DNA of 64,000 bases from Alkalibacillus flavidus. GTDB taxonomy: Bacteria; Bacillota; Bacilli; Bacillales; Alkalibacillaceae. The stretch covers positions 103,068 to 167,067 of the forward strand of contig NZ_JBEPMX010000005.1 in the NCBI RefSeq assembly GCF_040545925.1, in the 5' to 3' direction. How positions within the stretch are numbered: the stretch's first letter is position 1; each line of letters starts with the position of its first letter. Positions 18,128 to 26,761 of the stretch are shown piece by piece. Both the position numbers and the translations under genes were made by a program. The notes below the pieces were generated by a model, which did not search any database, was not told where the DNA came from, and saw only the letters and a program-made list of their open reading frames with translations.

Positions 18128-18221
18128 GTCTATCACCTGCTCATCCCTACTCAACTTCGAAAGTATAAGAAAAGTCAAAATTTTATACCACTATGATAAC
18201 ACGAAATTGAAGTAAGTCGTG

Positions 18222-18269
18222 AATAAAATAAAAGTCGCTTCCAATTTTAGAAGCGACTTTTATTTTATT
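18222..18269. terminator. Bidirectional terminator
   Basis: A 20 bp perfect inverted repeat (AATAAAATAAAAGTCGCTTC and its complement) with an 8-base loop gives T-rich tails on both strands. It ends the DUF378 gene on the minus strand. Confidence 0.85.
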
Positions 18270-18456
18270 CCCGATTAAATTCGCCCATAAATGACAGGGC
18301 GTAAAGGGCAGCTAACCCGACAATAATATAAATAAGGCGTGGAATAAAGGCATCCATGCCACCAAACAAGCTGCCAACGAGATCCCATTCGAACAATCCG
18401 ACTAAGAGCCAGTTCAAGCCGCCAATAATCAATAAAATCATCGCTGTCAATTTCAC
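18265..18456 (-). CDS. DUF378 small membrane protein, YuzA-like
   Basis: A 63-residue protein with two membrane helices; MILLIIGGLNWLLVGLF and LIYIIVGLAALYAL are the DUF378 signature. The GTG at 18456 gives the usual family length with the ribosome site AAAAGGTGG about 8 bases upstream; another GTG at 18468 sits on the ribosome site. Function unknown, common in Bacillaceae. Confidence 0.85.
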   Translation of the reverse strand: MKLTAMILLIIGGLNWLLVGLFEWDLVGSLFGGMDAFIPRLIYIIVGLAALYALSFMGEFNRE

Positions 18457-18572
18457 AAAAAACACCACCTTTTCGTCGTCAATATGAATAGTGACTATAT
18501 GATGTTAGTATCACGCATTCACGCTTATTCATACATCAGCCATATTAACGGGTATAGGTGGTGTTTGGGGAC

Positions 18573-19121
18573 TTATGATTGCTGCTTTAAGACATCAAAC
18601 AATTGGTCAACATTGACGCGGTCTTCAGGCGATTCATCTAAATGAGAGAAAGTCATTTTACCCTTTTCATCCAAAATAAGTGTCGCCCCTTGAATCGAGA
18701 CATCTTCTGATTTCATCGACTTCATGACAACGTCTTTTTGACCATTATCTTTCGGTATGACGTTGGAAACTGTGCCTTTCAACATCCCTTTTAAACTCTT
18801 CATTAACAATTTACCTTTTGGCATCGTTTTCGTGCCCACTTCATCGTACGCTTGTTTGTCCGGGTCACCATAAAACGGAAATGGATAATCACCGAATTGA
18901 TTAAGAAATTCTTGTACGAATGAACCTTTATGTGGCGCAATGACTATTAACTTATAGCCGAACTGCTCTAATTCTTCATAACGTTCACGCAACTGCGTGA
19001 TATGCTCGCGGCAAACTGGTCAACCAAGGTGACGAACGAGCGTCACGACTGTTTTCTGACCCTGAATCAACGCGTCTAATTCGACCGTTTCGCCGTTTGT
19101 TTTTTCTAATATTGCGTTCAT
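18573..19121 (-). CDS. Peroxiredoxin-like (AhpC-TSA_2) protein with in-frame UGA, candidate selenoprotein
   Basis: Thioredoxin-fold protein of 182 codons resembling the AhpC-TSA_2/PRXL2 family, likely a thiol- or selenol-dependent redox enzyme. The frame opens at an ATG behind GGAGG, reads TVVTLVRHLG, meets UGA at codon 34 (19022-19020), and continues P-V-C-R-E-H with no other stop to 18573. The family normally has a Cys-x-x-Cys here, so UGA replaces the first redox cysteine, giving U-P-V-C if read as selenocysteine. Later parts (ELEQFGYKLIVIAPHKG, YPFPFYGDPDKQAYDEVGT) are intact. Without UGA readthrough only 33 residues would be made. A conventional caller would start at 18992 and lose the active site. 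The alternative is a nonsense mutation or sequencing error. Confidence 0.75.
18985..19000 (-). promoter_or_regulatory. Candidate bacterial SECIS hairpin
   Basis: On the minus strand TCACGC-AGTT-GCGTGA forms a perfect 6 bp stem with a four-base loop whose second base is G. The loop starts 25 bases after the UGA. CATA/TATG can extend the lower stem across a bulge. This fits the loose bacterial SECIS description (stem-loop just downstream of UGA, G among the first loop bases). Confidence 0.55.
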
Positions 19122-19200
19122 CGAGCGGACCCTCCTTTTAGAAATAGTTTACCCGAATCTCGCGAGCGTTCAAACTATTTTGTTTGGAGGGGACGTAAAA

Positions 19201-19340
19201 TATCGTCGTTATGTTAAACATATCGTCGCGTTTTCAGTTTTATCGTCGCAAACGAAAATATATCGTCGATTCACCGAAAATATCGCCGAGCTCAGCAATT
19301 TATCGCCGGATTCTCGATTATATCGTCGACTTCGCTTATG
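19201..19340. repeat. Seven-unit 20-bp array, TATCGTCGA/TATCGCCGA type
   Basis: Seven units start at 19201, 19221, 19241, 19261, 19281, 19301 and 19321, exactly 20 bp apart, each opening with TATCGTCG or TATCGCCG; the remaining 11-12 bases vary. The last unit includes the stop codon (19336-19338) of the minus-strand permease gene. The core is an odd-centred palindrome. Confidence 0.9.
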
Positions 19341-20859
19341 AAGCGACGCGTTCTTTAACTGGACGATGTTCCGGAACATCAATTGTGCTGTTCTCTTCTT
19401 TATAAGCACAATAAATGAAGAAAACCGCAATGAGTAAGTAAGCAACCGCATATTGCGACGCGGCATTAAACGCCATTTCAGAGGCGTGCATGAAGCCTGC
19501 AAATGACAGACCAGCTGCGACAAGCGAGAAGACAGCGGCTTTCACAAAGCGTCGATCGATTATAAAGACCGTCACGGACCCTAAAATAATCGCCGTAAAC
19601 ATCGCCCCTTCACCTAACGGGACAATGCCTTCTGAAATACCTGACACAACTTGACCGGCATCACCGTTAAATCGCGTCATCACATAGTTCGCGAAATACG
19701 GAAGCATCGCGAGCGCAACAGCCGGATAATACTTCGTTTCGTTCGATTGAAACGCTGTTCCGACCATCGATAACCCGACAAAGACTAAAATCGGCGCAAT
19801 CGCTGCCATCGGAATAATCGCTGACAACGCCGCAACAACTCCTGTCACAGCCGCTAAACCAAAGACAGCCGCATTCAAAATACTATAGCCACGGCCGGCT
19901 CCCATTTCTTTTGACCCAACAGACGCAATATAAACGGTTGTCGGAAATAAGCCACCAAATACAGAACCTAACATCGTACCAACACCATCAACAGCCTGGC
20001 ATTGTCGCACGTCATAGCCATCACCTGCTGCATCCATCGCGTCGACGTTGTTCATCGTTTCAATCGAATTGTACACCGTAATCGGAATAATCACTGCTAA
20101 TAAACCAATCATGGCCGTGAACAACATCGTCATTCCATCAAAAGCTGCTAACGTCGGCAAAATCGGGTACAACCCTACATTCGATAATCCTTCAGAAATT
20201 TGACTCGGTGACTGATAGCCTAACGTAAAAGCTAAAACCGTTCCAATCACAATTGCAAATAAGGACACAGGAATATTAAACGGCATCGCGACTTTGCCGA
20301 TCACCCCAACAATAATGATCATGAGCGTCACAAGGCCGACGACCGGAATTGAAAACGTATTAAATAACATCTCACCTGCAACAAACGTAATCGCGACACC
20401 CGCAAGCGCTCCGAGTAAAGCCGCTCGTGGAATTTGTTTACGAATCCAATTCCCCGCAACACTACCGATCACTTGAATCAAACCACTCAAGAAAGCAGCT
20501 GCAACTGCGATTTGCCATGCCAATTGATAATCATTCGTTAACGATTGCGCTGGCACTAAAACACCGAATAAAAAGACAAACATGACCGGCGTGCTAATTC
20601 CATACGACAACGCCGTCACATCGGTTCGTCCTTCTTTTTCAGCCAATTTCTTCGCCATATGTGCATAATACAAATTACCAACAATAACAGCCACAGCCGC
20701 ACCAGGAATCACTTGGCCAAAGACAATACTCGTCGGAAAACCTAACCCTAACATCGTCACTGCAATTAAGACAAAGTTTGCTAAGTTATTTTGAAATAAC
20801 GCGAAAAATGCATCTGTGTCTTCTTTCTTAAACAATGGATAATGAACTGCTTTTTCCAT
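19336..20859 (-). CDS. NCS2-like nucleobase permease in the xpt operon
   Basis: A multi-pass membrane transporter of 507 residues. The N-terminal FQNNLANFVLIAVTMLG, the segment GRTDVTALSYGISTPVMFVF and NVDAMDAAGDGYDVRQCQAVDGVGTMLGSVFGGLFPTTVYIAS are typical of the xanthine/uracil permease superfamily (AzgA-related branch), not of B. subtilis PbuX. It sits 15 bases after xpt under a guanine riboswitch, so xanthine, guanine or hypoxanthine is the likely substrate. ATG at 20859 is 8 bases after GGGG; ATG at 20865 is too close. Confidence 0.85.
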   Translation of the reverse strand: MEKAVHYPLFKKEDTDAFFALFQNNLANFVLIAVTMLGLGFPTSIVFGQVIPGAAVAVIVGNLYYAHMAKKLAEKEGRTDVTALSYGISTPVMFVFLFGVLVPAQSLTNDYQLAWQIAVAAAFLSGLIQVIGSVAGNWIRKQIPRAALLGALAGVAITFVAGEMLFNTFSIPVVGLVTLMIIIVGVIGKVAMPFNIPVSLFAIVIGTVLAFTLGYQSPSQISEGLSNVGLYPILPTLAAFDGMTMLFTAMIGLLAVIIPITVYNSIETMNNVDAMDAAGDGYDVRQCQAVDGVGTMLGSVFGGLFPTTVYIASVGSKEMGAGRGYSILNAAVFGLAAVTGVVAALSAIIPMAAIAPILVFVGLSMVGTAFQSNETKYYPAVALAMLPYFANYVMTRFNGDAGQVVSGISEGIVPLGEGAMFTAIILGSVTVFIIDRRFVKAAVFSLVAAGLSFAGFMHASEMAFNAASQYAVAYLLIAVFFIYCAYKEENSTIDVPEHRPVKERVAS

Positions 20860-20874
20860 CTTCATCGCCCCTTT

Positions 20875-21465
20875 TTATTTATTGGTTACGACTTCATCAA
20901 CAAATGTTACTTCACCATTTGATAACGATTCGATCCGTGCTAGTGATTCGACTTGATAACCTTCCATCTCCAATTGCATCCGGCCTTCCTGGAACGCCTT
21001 TTCGATCACCGCACCAACACCTACAACTGTCGCCCCTGCTTCTTCAACGACTTCAGTTAAACCTAGTGCTGCATTACCATGAGCTAGGAAATCGTCAATG
21101 ATTAAGACCCGATCCCCTTCAGCTAAATACTCTTTCGAGACAATCACTTGATTGAGCTCTTGTTTCGTATACGAATAAACACGACTCGTATACACGTCCT
21201 CTGACCCAGTTAACGCCTTTTTCTTTCGAGCAAACACAAGTGGCACGTTTAACGTGTTCGCTGCCATGAAACTTGGCGCAATGCCTGATGATTCCAATGT
21301 GAGTACCTTTGTGACGGACTGACCCTGAAAACGCTTAGCGAATTCCTTTCCAATCATCGTCATGAGTTGGGTGTCGACTTGATGATTCAAGAAATTATCC
21401 ACTTTCAAAATATGATCCGACACTACGGATCCCCGCTCTCGAATCGCTTCGTGTAATACGTCCAT
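20875..21465 (-). CDS. xpt: Xanthine phosphoribosyltransferase
   Basis: Converts xanthine (and guanine) with PRPP to the nucleotide in the salvage pathway. It has 196 residues, the usual length. The PRPP-binding loop is VLIIDDFLAHGNAA (near residue 125); SSGIAPSFMAA and VFARKKKALT are the other family segments. AGGAGG is 7 bases before the ATG at 21465. It is the first gene of the riboswitch-controlled xpt-permease operon. Confidence 0.95.
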   Translation of the reverse strand: MDVLHEAIRERGSVVSDHILKVDNFLNHQVDTQLMTMIGKEFAKRFQGQSVTKVLTLESSGIAPSFMAANTLNVPLVFARKKKALTGSEDVYTSRVYSYTKQELNQVIVSKEYLAEGDRVLIIDDFLAHGNAALGLTEVVEEAGATVVGVGAVIEKAFQEGRMQLEMEGYQVESLARIESLSNGEVTFVDEVVTNK

Positions 21466-21494
21466 AATCAAACCTCCTTTAGACTATTTGACAA

Positions 21495-21553
21495 TAAAAA
21501 AAGTCGAATGCTTCAAACCACTTCGACTAAAAGTGATTTCAAGCATTCGACTT
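21495..21553 (-). terminator. Riboswitch terminator before xpt
   Basis: On the minus strand AAGTCGAATGCTTGAA pairs with TTGAAGCATTCGACTT, with an internal small hairpin, followed by a T run. Confidence 0.85.
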
Positions 21554-21633
21554 ATATGACCATACAAAATAAGTACGAAAAGATAAGGATTTAGACCTGT
21601 TAAAACGACAGTCTATCCCTATTCGCATCCATC

Positions 21634-21703
21634 ACTTGTAGTCAAGTTATTTACGGTAACTTGGTAGAAACTCGTGGGCCATATCCCCACTATTATACAA
21701 GCA
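21634..21703 (-). promoter_or_regulatory. Guanine riboswitch (purine aptamer) of xpt
   Basis: On the minus strand the P1 arms CTTGTA and TACAAG enclose ATAAT ... GTTTCTACCAAG ... CCGTAAATAACTTGACTACAAG. The specificity base is C (TTGACTAC), so guanine-type. It controls the xpt-permease operon by the terminator downstream. Confidence 0.93.
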
Positions 21704-21923
21704 GTTTATGAAATTGTTCGTTTATGTCTATCATTATACATGATGGACATATGAAATCAAGTTAAAATATCCAAAAACCGAACGAAATTTAATGATAGAA
21801 CGATTTAGTTCGTCTTTGAAAGATTAATAATTAATAATTACTATAACAAACCAATATGACATTATCAATAGCCTTTTGTTTATTTTTTGTTTAAGTAGAT
21901 AAACCACGAGCACCTGATAACCG

Positions 21924-21932
21924 TGTTATAAT
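21924..21932 (+). promoter_or_regulatory. Extended -10 promoter of recQ
   Basis: TGTTATAAT is a perfect -10 with TGn extension, about 30 bases before the recQ start. Confidence 0.6.
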
Positions 21933-21962
21933 AAGTTTATTAAGTCAAAAAGGGTGACCCAA

Positions 21963-24119
21963 TTGATCGAACAAGCAACACGCACATTAAATCATTATTA
22001 TGGCTTCACCTCTTTCCGCCCTGGACAAGAAAGCGCCATTCAATCCATATTAGACAATCAACATACACTGGCAATCATGCCGACTGGTGGCGGGAAATCA
22101 CTTTGCTATCAGATTCCGAGCCTCGTCAAAGATGGCACGGCCATTATTATTTCACCACTCATTTCGTTAATGAATGATCAAGTGGAAGCCTTACAAACAG
22201 TCGACATAGATGCAACCTATATCAACAGTTCTTTAAGCGCATCCGAACAACAACAACGTTTGCGACGGATGAAAGCTGGCGACTATAAGTTGGTTTACGT
22301 TTCACCCGAACGGTTCGAGACGCCGAACTTCTTACATACGTTAAACCAACTCAACATTTCATTGATCGCATTTGATGAAGCCCACTGCATCTCGCAATGG
22401 GGACACGACTTCCGGCCGAGTTATCGCTCTGTCGTTCCTGCGATGAACGAATTGAGTGAGCAGCCACCTGTCATCGCCTTAACAGCAACAGCCACGCAGA
22501 CCGTCATTCACGACATTCAGCAACTGTTGTCTATTCAAACTGAACACACAGTCGTGACAGGCTTTGCTCGGGATAATTTATCTTTTCACGTGGTTAAAGG
22601 TGTAGATCGTAAGAATTATGTTCAACATTTCGTCCGATCAAAACCAGATGAATCAGGTATTATTTACACGCCAACACGGAAAACGACCGATCAAGTGTAT
22701 GATCTATTAAACGACCAAGGCATTAAGACTGCTCGTTATCACGCTGGCATGACGAAAGACGAGCGCCAAGCTGCCCAAGAAGCATTTATCGCTGACGACA
22801 TCCAGGTCATGGTTGCGACGAACGCATTTGGTATGGGCATCGACAAATCAAACGTTCGCTACGTGCTACATTATGCGTTACCTAAAAATATCGAGTCTTA
22901 TTATCAAGAAGCCGGGCGCGCAGGCCGTGATGGCGTCGATAGTGAGTGCCATTTAATCTATTCACCTCAAGACATTCAGCTACAGAAATTTTTGATTGAG
23001 CAATCGGATTTAGATGACTCACAACGCCAAGATGAGCACAACAAACTGCAAGACATGATCGCTTATTGCCATACGCACCAATGTTTACAGCGTTATATTT
23101 TAGATTATTTTGGTGACAAAGAAACACCTGGTAATTGCGGCAAGTGCTCCAACTGCTTAGACGAAGGCGAACGCGACGATATGACGAAGGAAGCTCAGAT
23201 GATCATGTCTTGTGTGAAACGTATGAACGAGTCATTCGGCATTACAATGACGGCGAAAGTGTTAAAAGGCTCTAAAAGCCAAAAAGTGATAGACATGAAT
23301 TTTCATAAGCTATCAACTTATGGCTTGCTTAATCACTACACCGAAAAAGAAATCATCAATTTGATCAATTATTTAGTGGCTGATCAGTACTTAACCGTTT
23401 CTGACGCGCAATTTCCTGTTTTGAAATTAACATCACAGGGAGCTGCTGTTCTGAAAAACGAAAAACAAGTCTGGATGAAACGTCCAGAACAAGCCAAGCC
23501 AGTCGAGCTCACATTTTCTGAAGAATTATTCCAGACATTACGTAACTTACGCAAAACCATGGCAGACGAACAAAACTTGCCACCTTACTTGATCTTTTCC
23601 GACGCGACCTTAAAAGAACTTGCAAGCCACATCCCAGAAACAGAAGCGGACATGCTAAGGATTAAAGGAATTGGCGAGAAAAAATACGAACAATACGGCG
23701 AACCATTTTTAGAAGCCTTACAAGCATTTCGAGCGGAACACGGCGATGCCATTGACAAAACACAATCAGTAACGACGTCAGCAACCCCTACGCGCAAAAA
23801 AGACGAACACGCTTCCGAGCAACCAAGCTACATCACGTCATTCGAATTATTTGCGAGCGGGAAAACGATCAACGACATCGCAGACGAACGCGGCCTTTCA
23901 CCTAACACCATCGAAAGCCATTTATTCCGTGCCTATTCAGAAGGCTATTCACTCAAATTCGATCGCTTAGTCACAAGCGAAACGGAAGAGCTTATTTTAA
24001 AGACGATTAACGAGTTAAATTCAGAGGAAACGCGATTCAAAGCGATTAAAGAGGCACTACCTGATGAAGTGAGTTATACGGAGATTAAAGCAGTGTGCTT
24101 AAAGCATCAATTACTGTAA
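21963..24119 (+). CDS. recQ: ATP-dependent DNA helicase RecQ
   Basis: 3'-5' DNA helicase for recombination and fork repair, 718 residues. Helicase motifs run from the RecQ motif 0 (YYGFTSFRPGQ), Walker A MPTGGGKSLCYQ, the DEAH box (FDEAHCISQWGHDFRPSY), SAT-like ALTATAT, to IYTPTRKTTDQV and VATNAFGMGIDKSNVR. A four-cysteine zinc site lies in CGKCSNC, then RQC, an HRDC domain (LRNLRKTMADEQNLPPYLIF) and a C-terminal helix-turn-helix (TINDIADERGLSPNTIESHL). The TTG at 21963 is 5 bases after AAGGGTGA; a GTG at 21954 overlaps that site. Confidence 0.93.
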   Translation: MIEQATRTLNHYYGFTSFRPGQESAIQSILDNQHTLAIMPTGGGKSLCYQIPSLVKDGTAIIISPLISLMNDQVEALQTVDIDATYINSSLSASEQQQRLRRMKAGDYKLVYVSPERFETPNFLHTLNQLNISLIAFDEAHCISQWGHDFRPSYRSVVPAMNELSEQPPVIALTATATQTVIHDIQQLLSIQTEHTVVTGFARDNLSFHVVKGVDRKNYVQHFVRSKPDESGIIYTPTRKTTDQVYDLLNDQGIKTARYHAGMTKDERQAAQEAFIADDIQVMVATNAFGMGIDKSNVRYVLHYALPKNIESYYQEAGRAGRDGVDSECHLIYSPQDIQLQKFLIEQSDLDDSQRQDEHNKLQDMIAYCHTHQCLQRYILDYFGDKETPGNCGKCSNCLDEGERDDMTKEAQMIMSCVKRMNESFGITMTAKVLKGSKSQKVIDMNFHKLSTYGLLNHYTEKEIINLINYLVADQYLTVSDAQFPVLKLTSQGAAVLKNEKQVWMKRPEQAKPVELTFSEELFQTLRNLRKTMADEQNLPPYLIFSDATLKELASHIPETEADMLRIKGIGEKKYEQYGEPFLEALQAFRAEHGDAIDKTQSVTTSATPTRKKDEHASEQPSYITSFELFASGKTINDIADERGLSPNTIESHLFRAYSEGYSLKFDRLVTSETEELILKTINELNSEETRFKAIKEALPDEVSYTEIKAVCLKHQLL

Positions 24120-24142
24120 GTTCATATTAATGGACATAATAA

Positions 24143-24188
24143 AAACCTAAAAGACGAAGAACTTTTTTTCGTCTTTTAGGTTTTTTCC
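24143..24188. terminator. Bidirectional terminator between recQ and nos
   Basis: AAAACCTAAAAGACGAA and its complement flank a short loop and are followed by T-rich sequence on both strands; the genes converge here. Confidence 0.85.
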
Positions 24189-24192
24189 TCAA

Positions 24193-25278
24193 TCACTCTT
24201 CTTGATATGGTTTTGTTTGATAAAAATAATTCGGCTTCTCTGTTGCATTACTGTACGGCTTATGGAAAACATGCGTTGTTGCTGGGGATACTGGTGGAAT
24301 CAGCCAAGACCATTTTCCAGTCACATCTCGATCAGCTTTCGCTTCTCTTTCTTCAAACTTCTTAAATTGCTGGGCGGCTGTATGGTGGTCAACAATACTA
24401 ACACCAGCTTGTTTAAACGAATGGAGGACAGCTGTATTGAGTTCGATTAACGCACGATCTTTCCATAGTGTAGAAGGTCGATCATTACTAAGGTTCATAT
24501 AATCAGCTATGGTTGGAAGCATGTTATATCGATTATCATCAGCCAAATTACGTGCACCAATCTCGGTTCCCATATACCAGCCATTAAAAGGAGCTGCTGA
24601 ATATAAAACCCCACCAATATCAAGTGACATATCTGATATAATCGGAACGGCATACCACTTCAAGTTTAAAGCAGTAAACCACTCATATTCAGGATGACTA
24701 ATTGAAACCTCATATACTAAATCTTCGGGAATATTAAACCACTGTGGTTCATGATCATTAACCTGAATGACTAGTGGCAAAACATCAAAGTGTCCATACT
24801 TGGGTTCCCACCCTAAATCGATGCATGCATTTGTAAATGCAATAGAATCAGGATCGCCAATTATCCCACCCTCAGTTTCATAACCTGCATAACGAATGAG
24901 CTGATGATTCCAAATCCGTACCGTTTCACCAGATATACTCTGAGAAAACACAGAAATCGTCGGCCTTATCTTTCCACCATTAGTAGCAAAATCAATGTGT
25001 TCTATTAAAGCTTGATATATAGCTTTTTCCGTATTGAGGTGTCTCTTATCCAAGACATGCAACTGATCCCAGAAAAGTCTTCCAATACAGCGGTTACTAT
25101 TACGCCAAGCAGCCTTTGCTCCGAACTTTAACTCTTCATAATTATGCTCATAAAAACCATTATCATCTATTTCTCGAAAAACTTCTTGAATACGTTGTTC
25201 TACTTCACCTTCCGTTTTACCGAGTTCGTCATAACAAAGACGCAAAAATTTCTCCGCCTCTTGAAACATTTTTTCCAT
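24193..25278 (-). CDS. nos: Bacterial nitric oxide synthase, oxygenase domain only
   Basis: Haem-thiolate enzyme making NO and citrulline from arginine, 361 residues. The haem cysteine is Cys63 in AAWRNSNRCIGRLFW. Later motifs are GGKIRPTISVFSQ, the pocket LKWYAVPIISDMSLDIGG, FNGWYMGTEIGARNLAD and DHHTAAQQF. There is no reductase domain, as in all Bacillus NOS; electrons must come from housekeeping flavodoxin reductases. AGGGGTGA precedes the ATG by 8 bases. In Bacillus NO protects against oxidative stress and antibiotics. Confidence 0.97.
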   Translation of the reverse strand: MEKMFQEAEKFLRLCYDELGKTEGEVEQRIQEVFREIDDNGFYEHNYEELKFGAKAAWRNSNRCIGRLFWDQLHVLDKRHLNTEKAIYQALIEHIDFATNGGKIRPTISVFSQSISGETVRIWNHQLIRYAGYETEGGIIGDPDSIAFTNACIDLGWEPKYGHFDVLPLVIQVNDHEPQWFNIPEDLVYEVSISHPEYEWFTALNLKWYAVPIISDMSLDIGGVLYSAAPFNGWYMGTEIGARNLADDNRYNMLPTIADYMNLSNDRPSTLWKDRALIELNTAVLHSFKQAGVSIVDHHTAAQQFKKFEEREAKADRDVTGKWSWLIPPVSPATTHVFHKPYSNATEKPNYFYQTKPYQEE

Positions 25279-25375
25279 AGTTAAATCACCCCTATGATAC
25301 CAAACCTATTCTTTCTTAAATTTATCATAGGACTGTTTCAATCAGATTCAACAATTGTGAGGAAAATAGTAAAGT

Positions 25376-25891
25376 TTAAGCTTCTTTCATAAACTTTTGA
25401 TATTGACTATGACCATCCGTTAAACCAACCGCTTCGAAATGATTGTTCTTATAATAATCATTTAACCTCTTATTGTCCGCAACACAGTCTAACCTTAGGT
25501 ACGTTTTATCAGTTGTATTATTTTCGATCCAAGCCAAAATTTCTTTTCCAAGCCCGTTATTCATGTAGGATGGAATAATCGCAAGCCTATGTAAGTAGAG
25601 GGAATTTGAGTCAGGATCATCCCCCCAAATATGTACATCCCATTCACTCTGTTCAGATAAGAGTGTGAAGGTCGCTACTATTTGTTCATTCCACTCCACC
25701 ACATAGGTATCATTGTTGGCTATAGCCTGTTTAATCTCCTCATCGTCTCCGCCTGCTAACAAAAAGCTCCATTGATCGATCTCATTATTTTTCAGCCAAA
25801 GAGCAACGACCTTTAACAGTTTAATAACTTCATCACAATCCTGCTTCGTCGCCTTCCTAACATCAAAACCTTCAATTTGATCTAAATACAT
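25376..25891 (-). CDS. GNAT family N-acetyltransferase
   Basis: A 171-residue acetyl-CoA dependent transferase. The GNAT core is visible: FDVRKATKQDCDEVIKLL at the N-terminus, then YLHRLAIIPSYMNNGLGKEILAWIE (acetyl-CoA loop) and LRLDCVADNKRLNDYYKNNHFEAVG. The target substrate cannot be told. AGGAGA lies 5 bases upstream. It follows the methyltransferase gene by 31 bases on the same strand. Confidence 0.85.
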   Translation of the reverse strand: MYLDQIEGFDVRKATKQDCDEVIKLLKVVALWLKNNEIDQWSFLLAGGDDEEIKQAIANNDTYVVEWNEQIVATFTLLSEQSEWDVHIWGDDPDSNSLYLHRLAIIPSYMNNGLGKEILAWIENNTTDKTYLRLDCVADNKRLNDYYKNNHFEAVGLTDGHSQYQKFMKEA

Positions 25892-25922
25892 TTTGATCTC
25901 CTTATAGATTATTAATTTTGAA

Positions 25923-26675
25923 TTAAGATGACCTTGCCACTTTAATTCTATATGATAAACATTCTGAAAGTGACGCTTTTGGGATAAATCTCATTTCATC
26001 CCGATCCATGGCACCGCCAGGAATCACTTCAACGACTTTTAATCCCGCTAAATCACACAACGATTTTATTTCATCAACATGATAACAAAATAGAACTTGC
26101 GTGAATGATTCCTCCGGGGTGTCTTTGTACCACCATGTGTCTGTCATTTGGTTAGTTTCATGAATGTAGCCATATCTCCTGCAAACGTTAGCTTCGGGAT
26201 CTATATACATTTGTTTGCCGTCAGCTTTCTGCCAATATGGTGGGTTATAAATATCAATCAAACCAATGCCATCTTCAGTTAACCACTCTCGAATCCGCTT
26301 CAAAAGATAAAGTTGATCAGGATCTTCACCAATACCAAAACCGTCGATGTACAACACAGCATCGAAAGTTTGGGGCAAGTCAATATTATAAAAACTTCCA
26401 CATAACGACGTCACATTCGGATGACTATTTTGTTTCGCAAACTCAACTAATTCAGGAACCAACTCCACTGTCTTAACAACTTTATTAAATTCAGCAAGTC
26501 CCAGAGCAAGATTGCCATTACCTGATCCAATTTCTAAAACAGTCGAAAAATCTTTACCAATTTGATTGATGATCTCTTTTGCGGCTTGTTCATCGCGCTC
26601 GCTAAATCCCTGTAAATCCTTCATCATATGGAATTGATTTTCGTAAAACGGTTTTACCCAATTCTCTTTCGCCAT
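25923..26675 (-). CDS. Class I SAM-dependent methyltransferase
   Basis: A 250-residue Rossmann-fold methyltransferase. Motif I is TVLEIGSGNGNLALGLAEF (near residue 42), followed by KTVELVPELVEFAKQ and FDAVLYIDGFGIGEDP. The C-terminal half holds DIYNPPYWQKADGK and a long strand region typical of small-molecule methyltransferases. The substrate is unknown. AGAAGG lies 7 bases upstream; likely co-transcribed with the downstream GNAT gene. Confidence 0.85.
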   Translation of the reverse strand: MAKENWVKPFYENQFHMMKDLQGFSERDEQAAKEIINQIGKDFSTVLEIGSGNGNLALGLAEFNKVVKTVELVPELVEFAKQNSHPNVTSLCGSFYNIDLPQTFDAVLYIDGFGIGEDPDQLYLLKRIREWLTEDGIGLIDIYNPPYWQKADGKQMYIDPEANVCRRYGYIHETNQMTDTWWYKDTPEESFTQVLFCYHVDEIKSLCDLAGLKVVEVIPGGAMDRDEMRFIPKASLSECLSYRIKVARSS

Positions 26676-26761
26676 AGTTTAACCTTCTGCCATATTTAAA
26701 TTTTTGAATAGGATCAATTTAAAATTTAGAATCCCCACAACTATGCACCCCTTTTCCCCAA

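Noticed and set aside
18573..18992. Short 139-codon version of the peroxiredoxin-like gene
   Set aside because: It would lack the active site and has no ribosome site; the frame continues upstream through UGA to a well-placed ATG.
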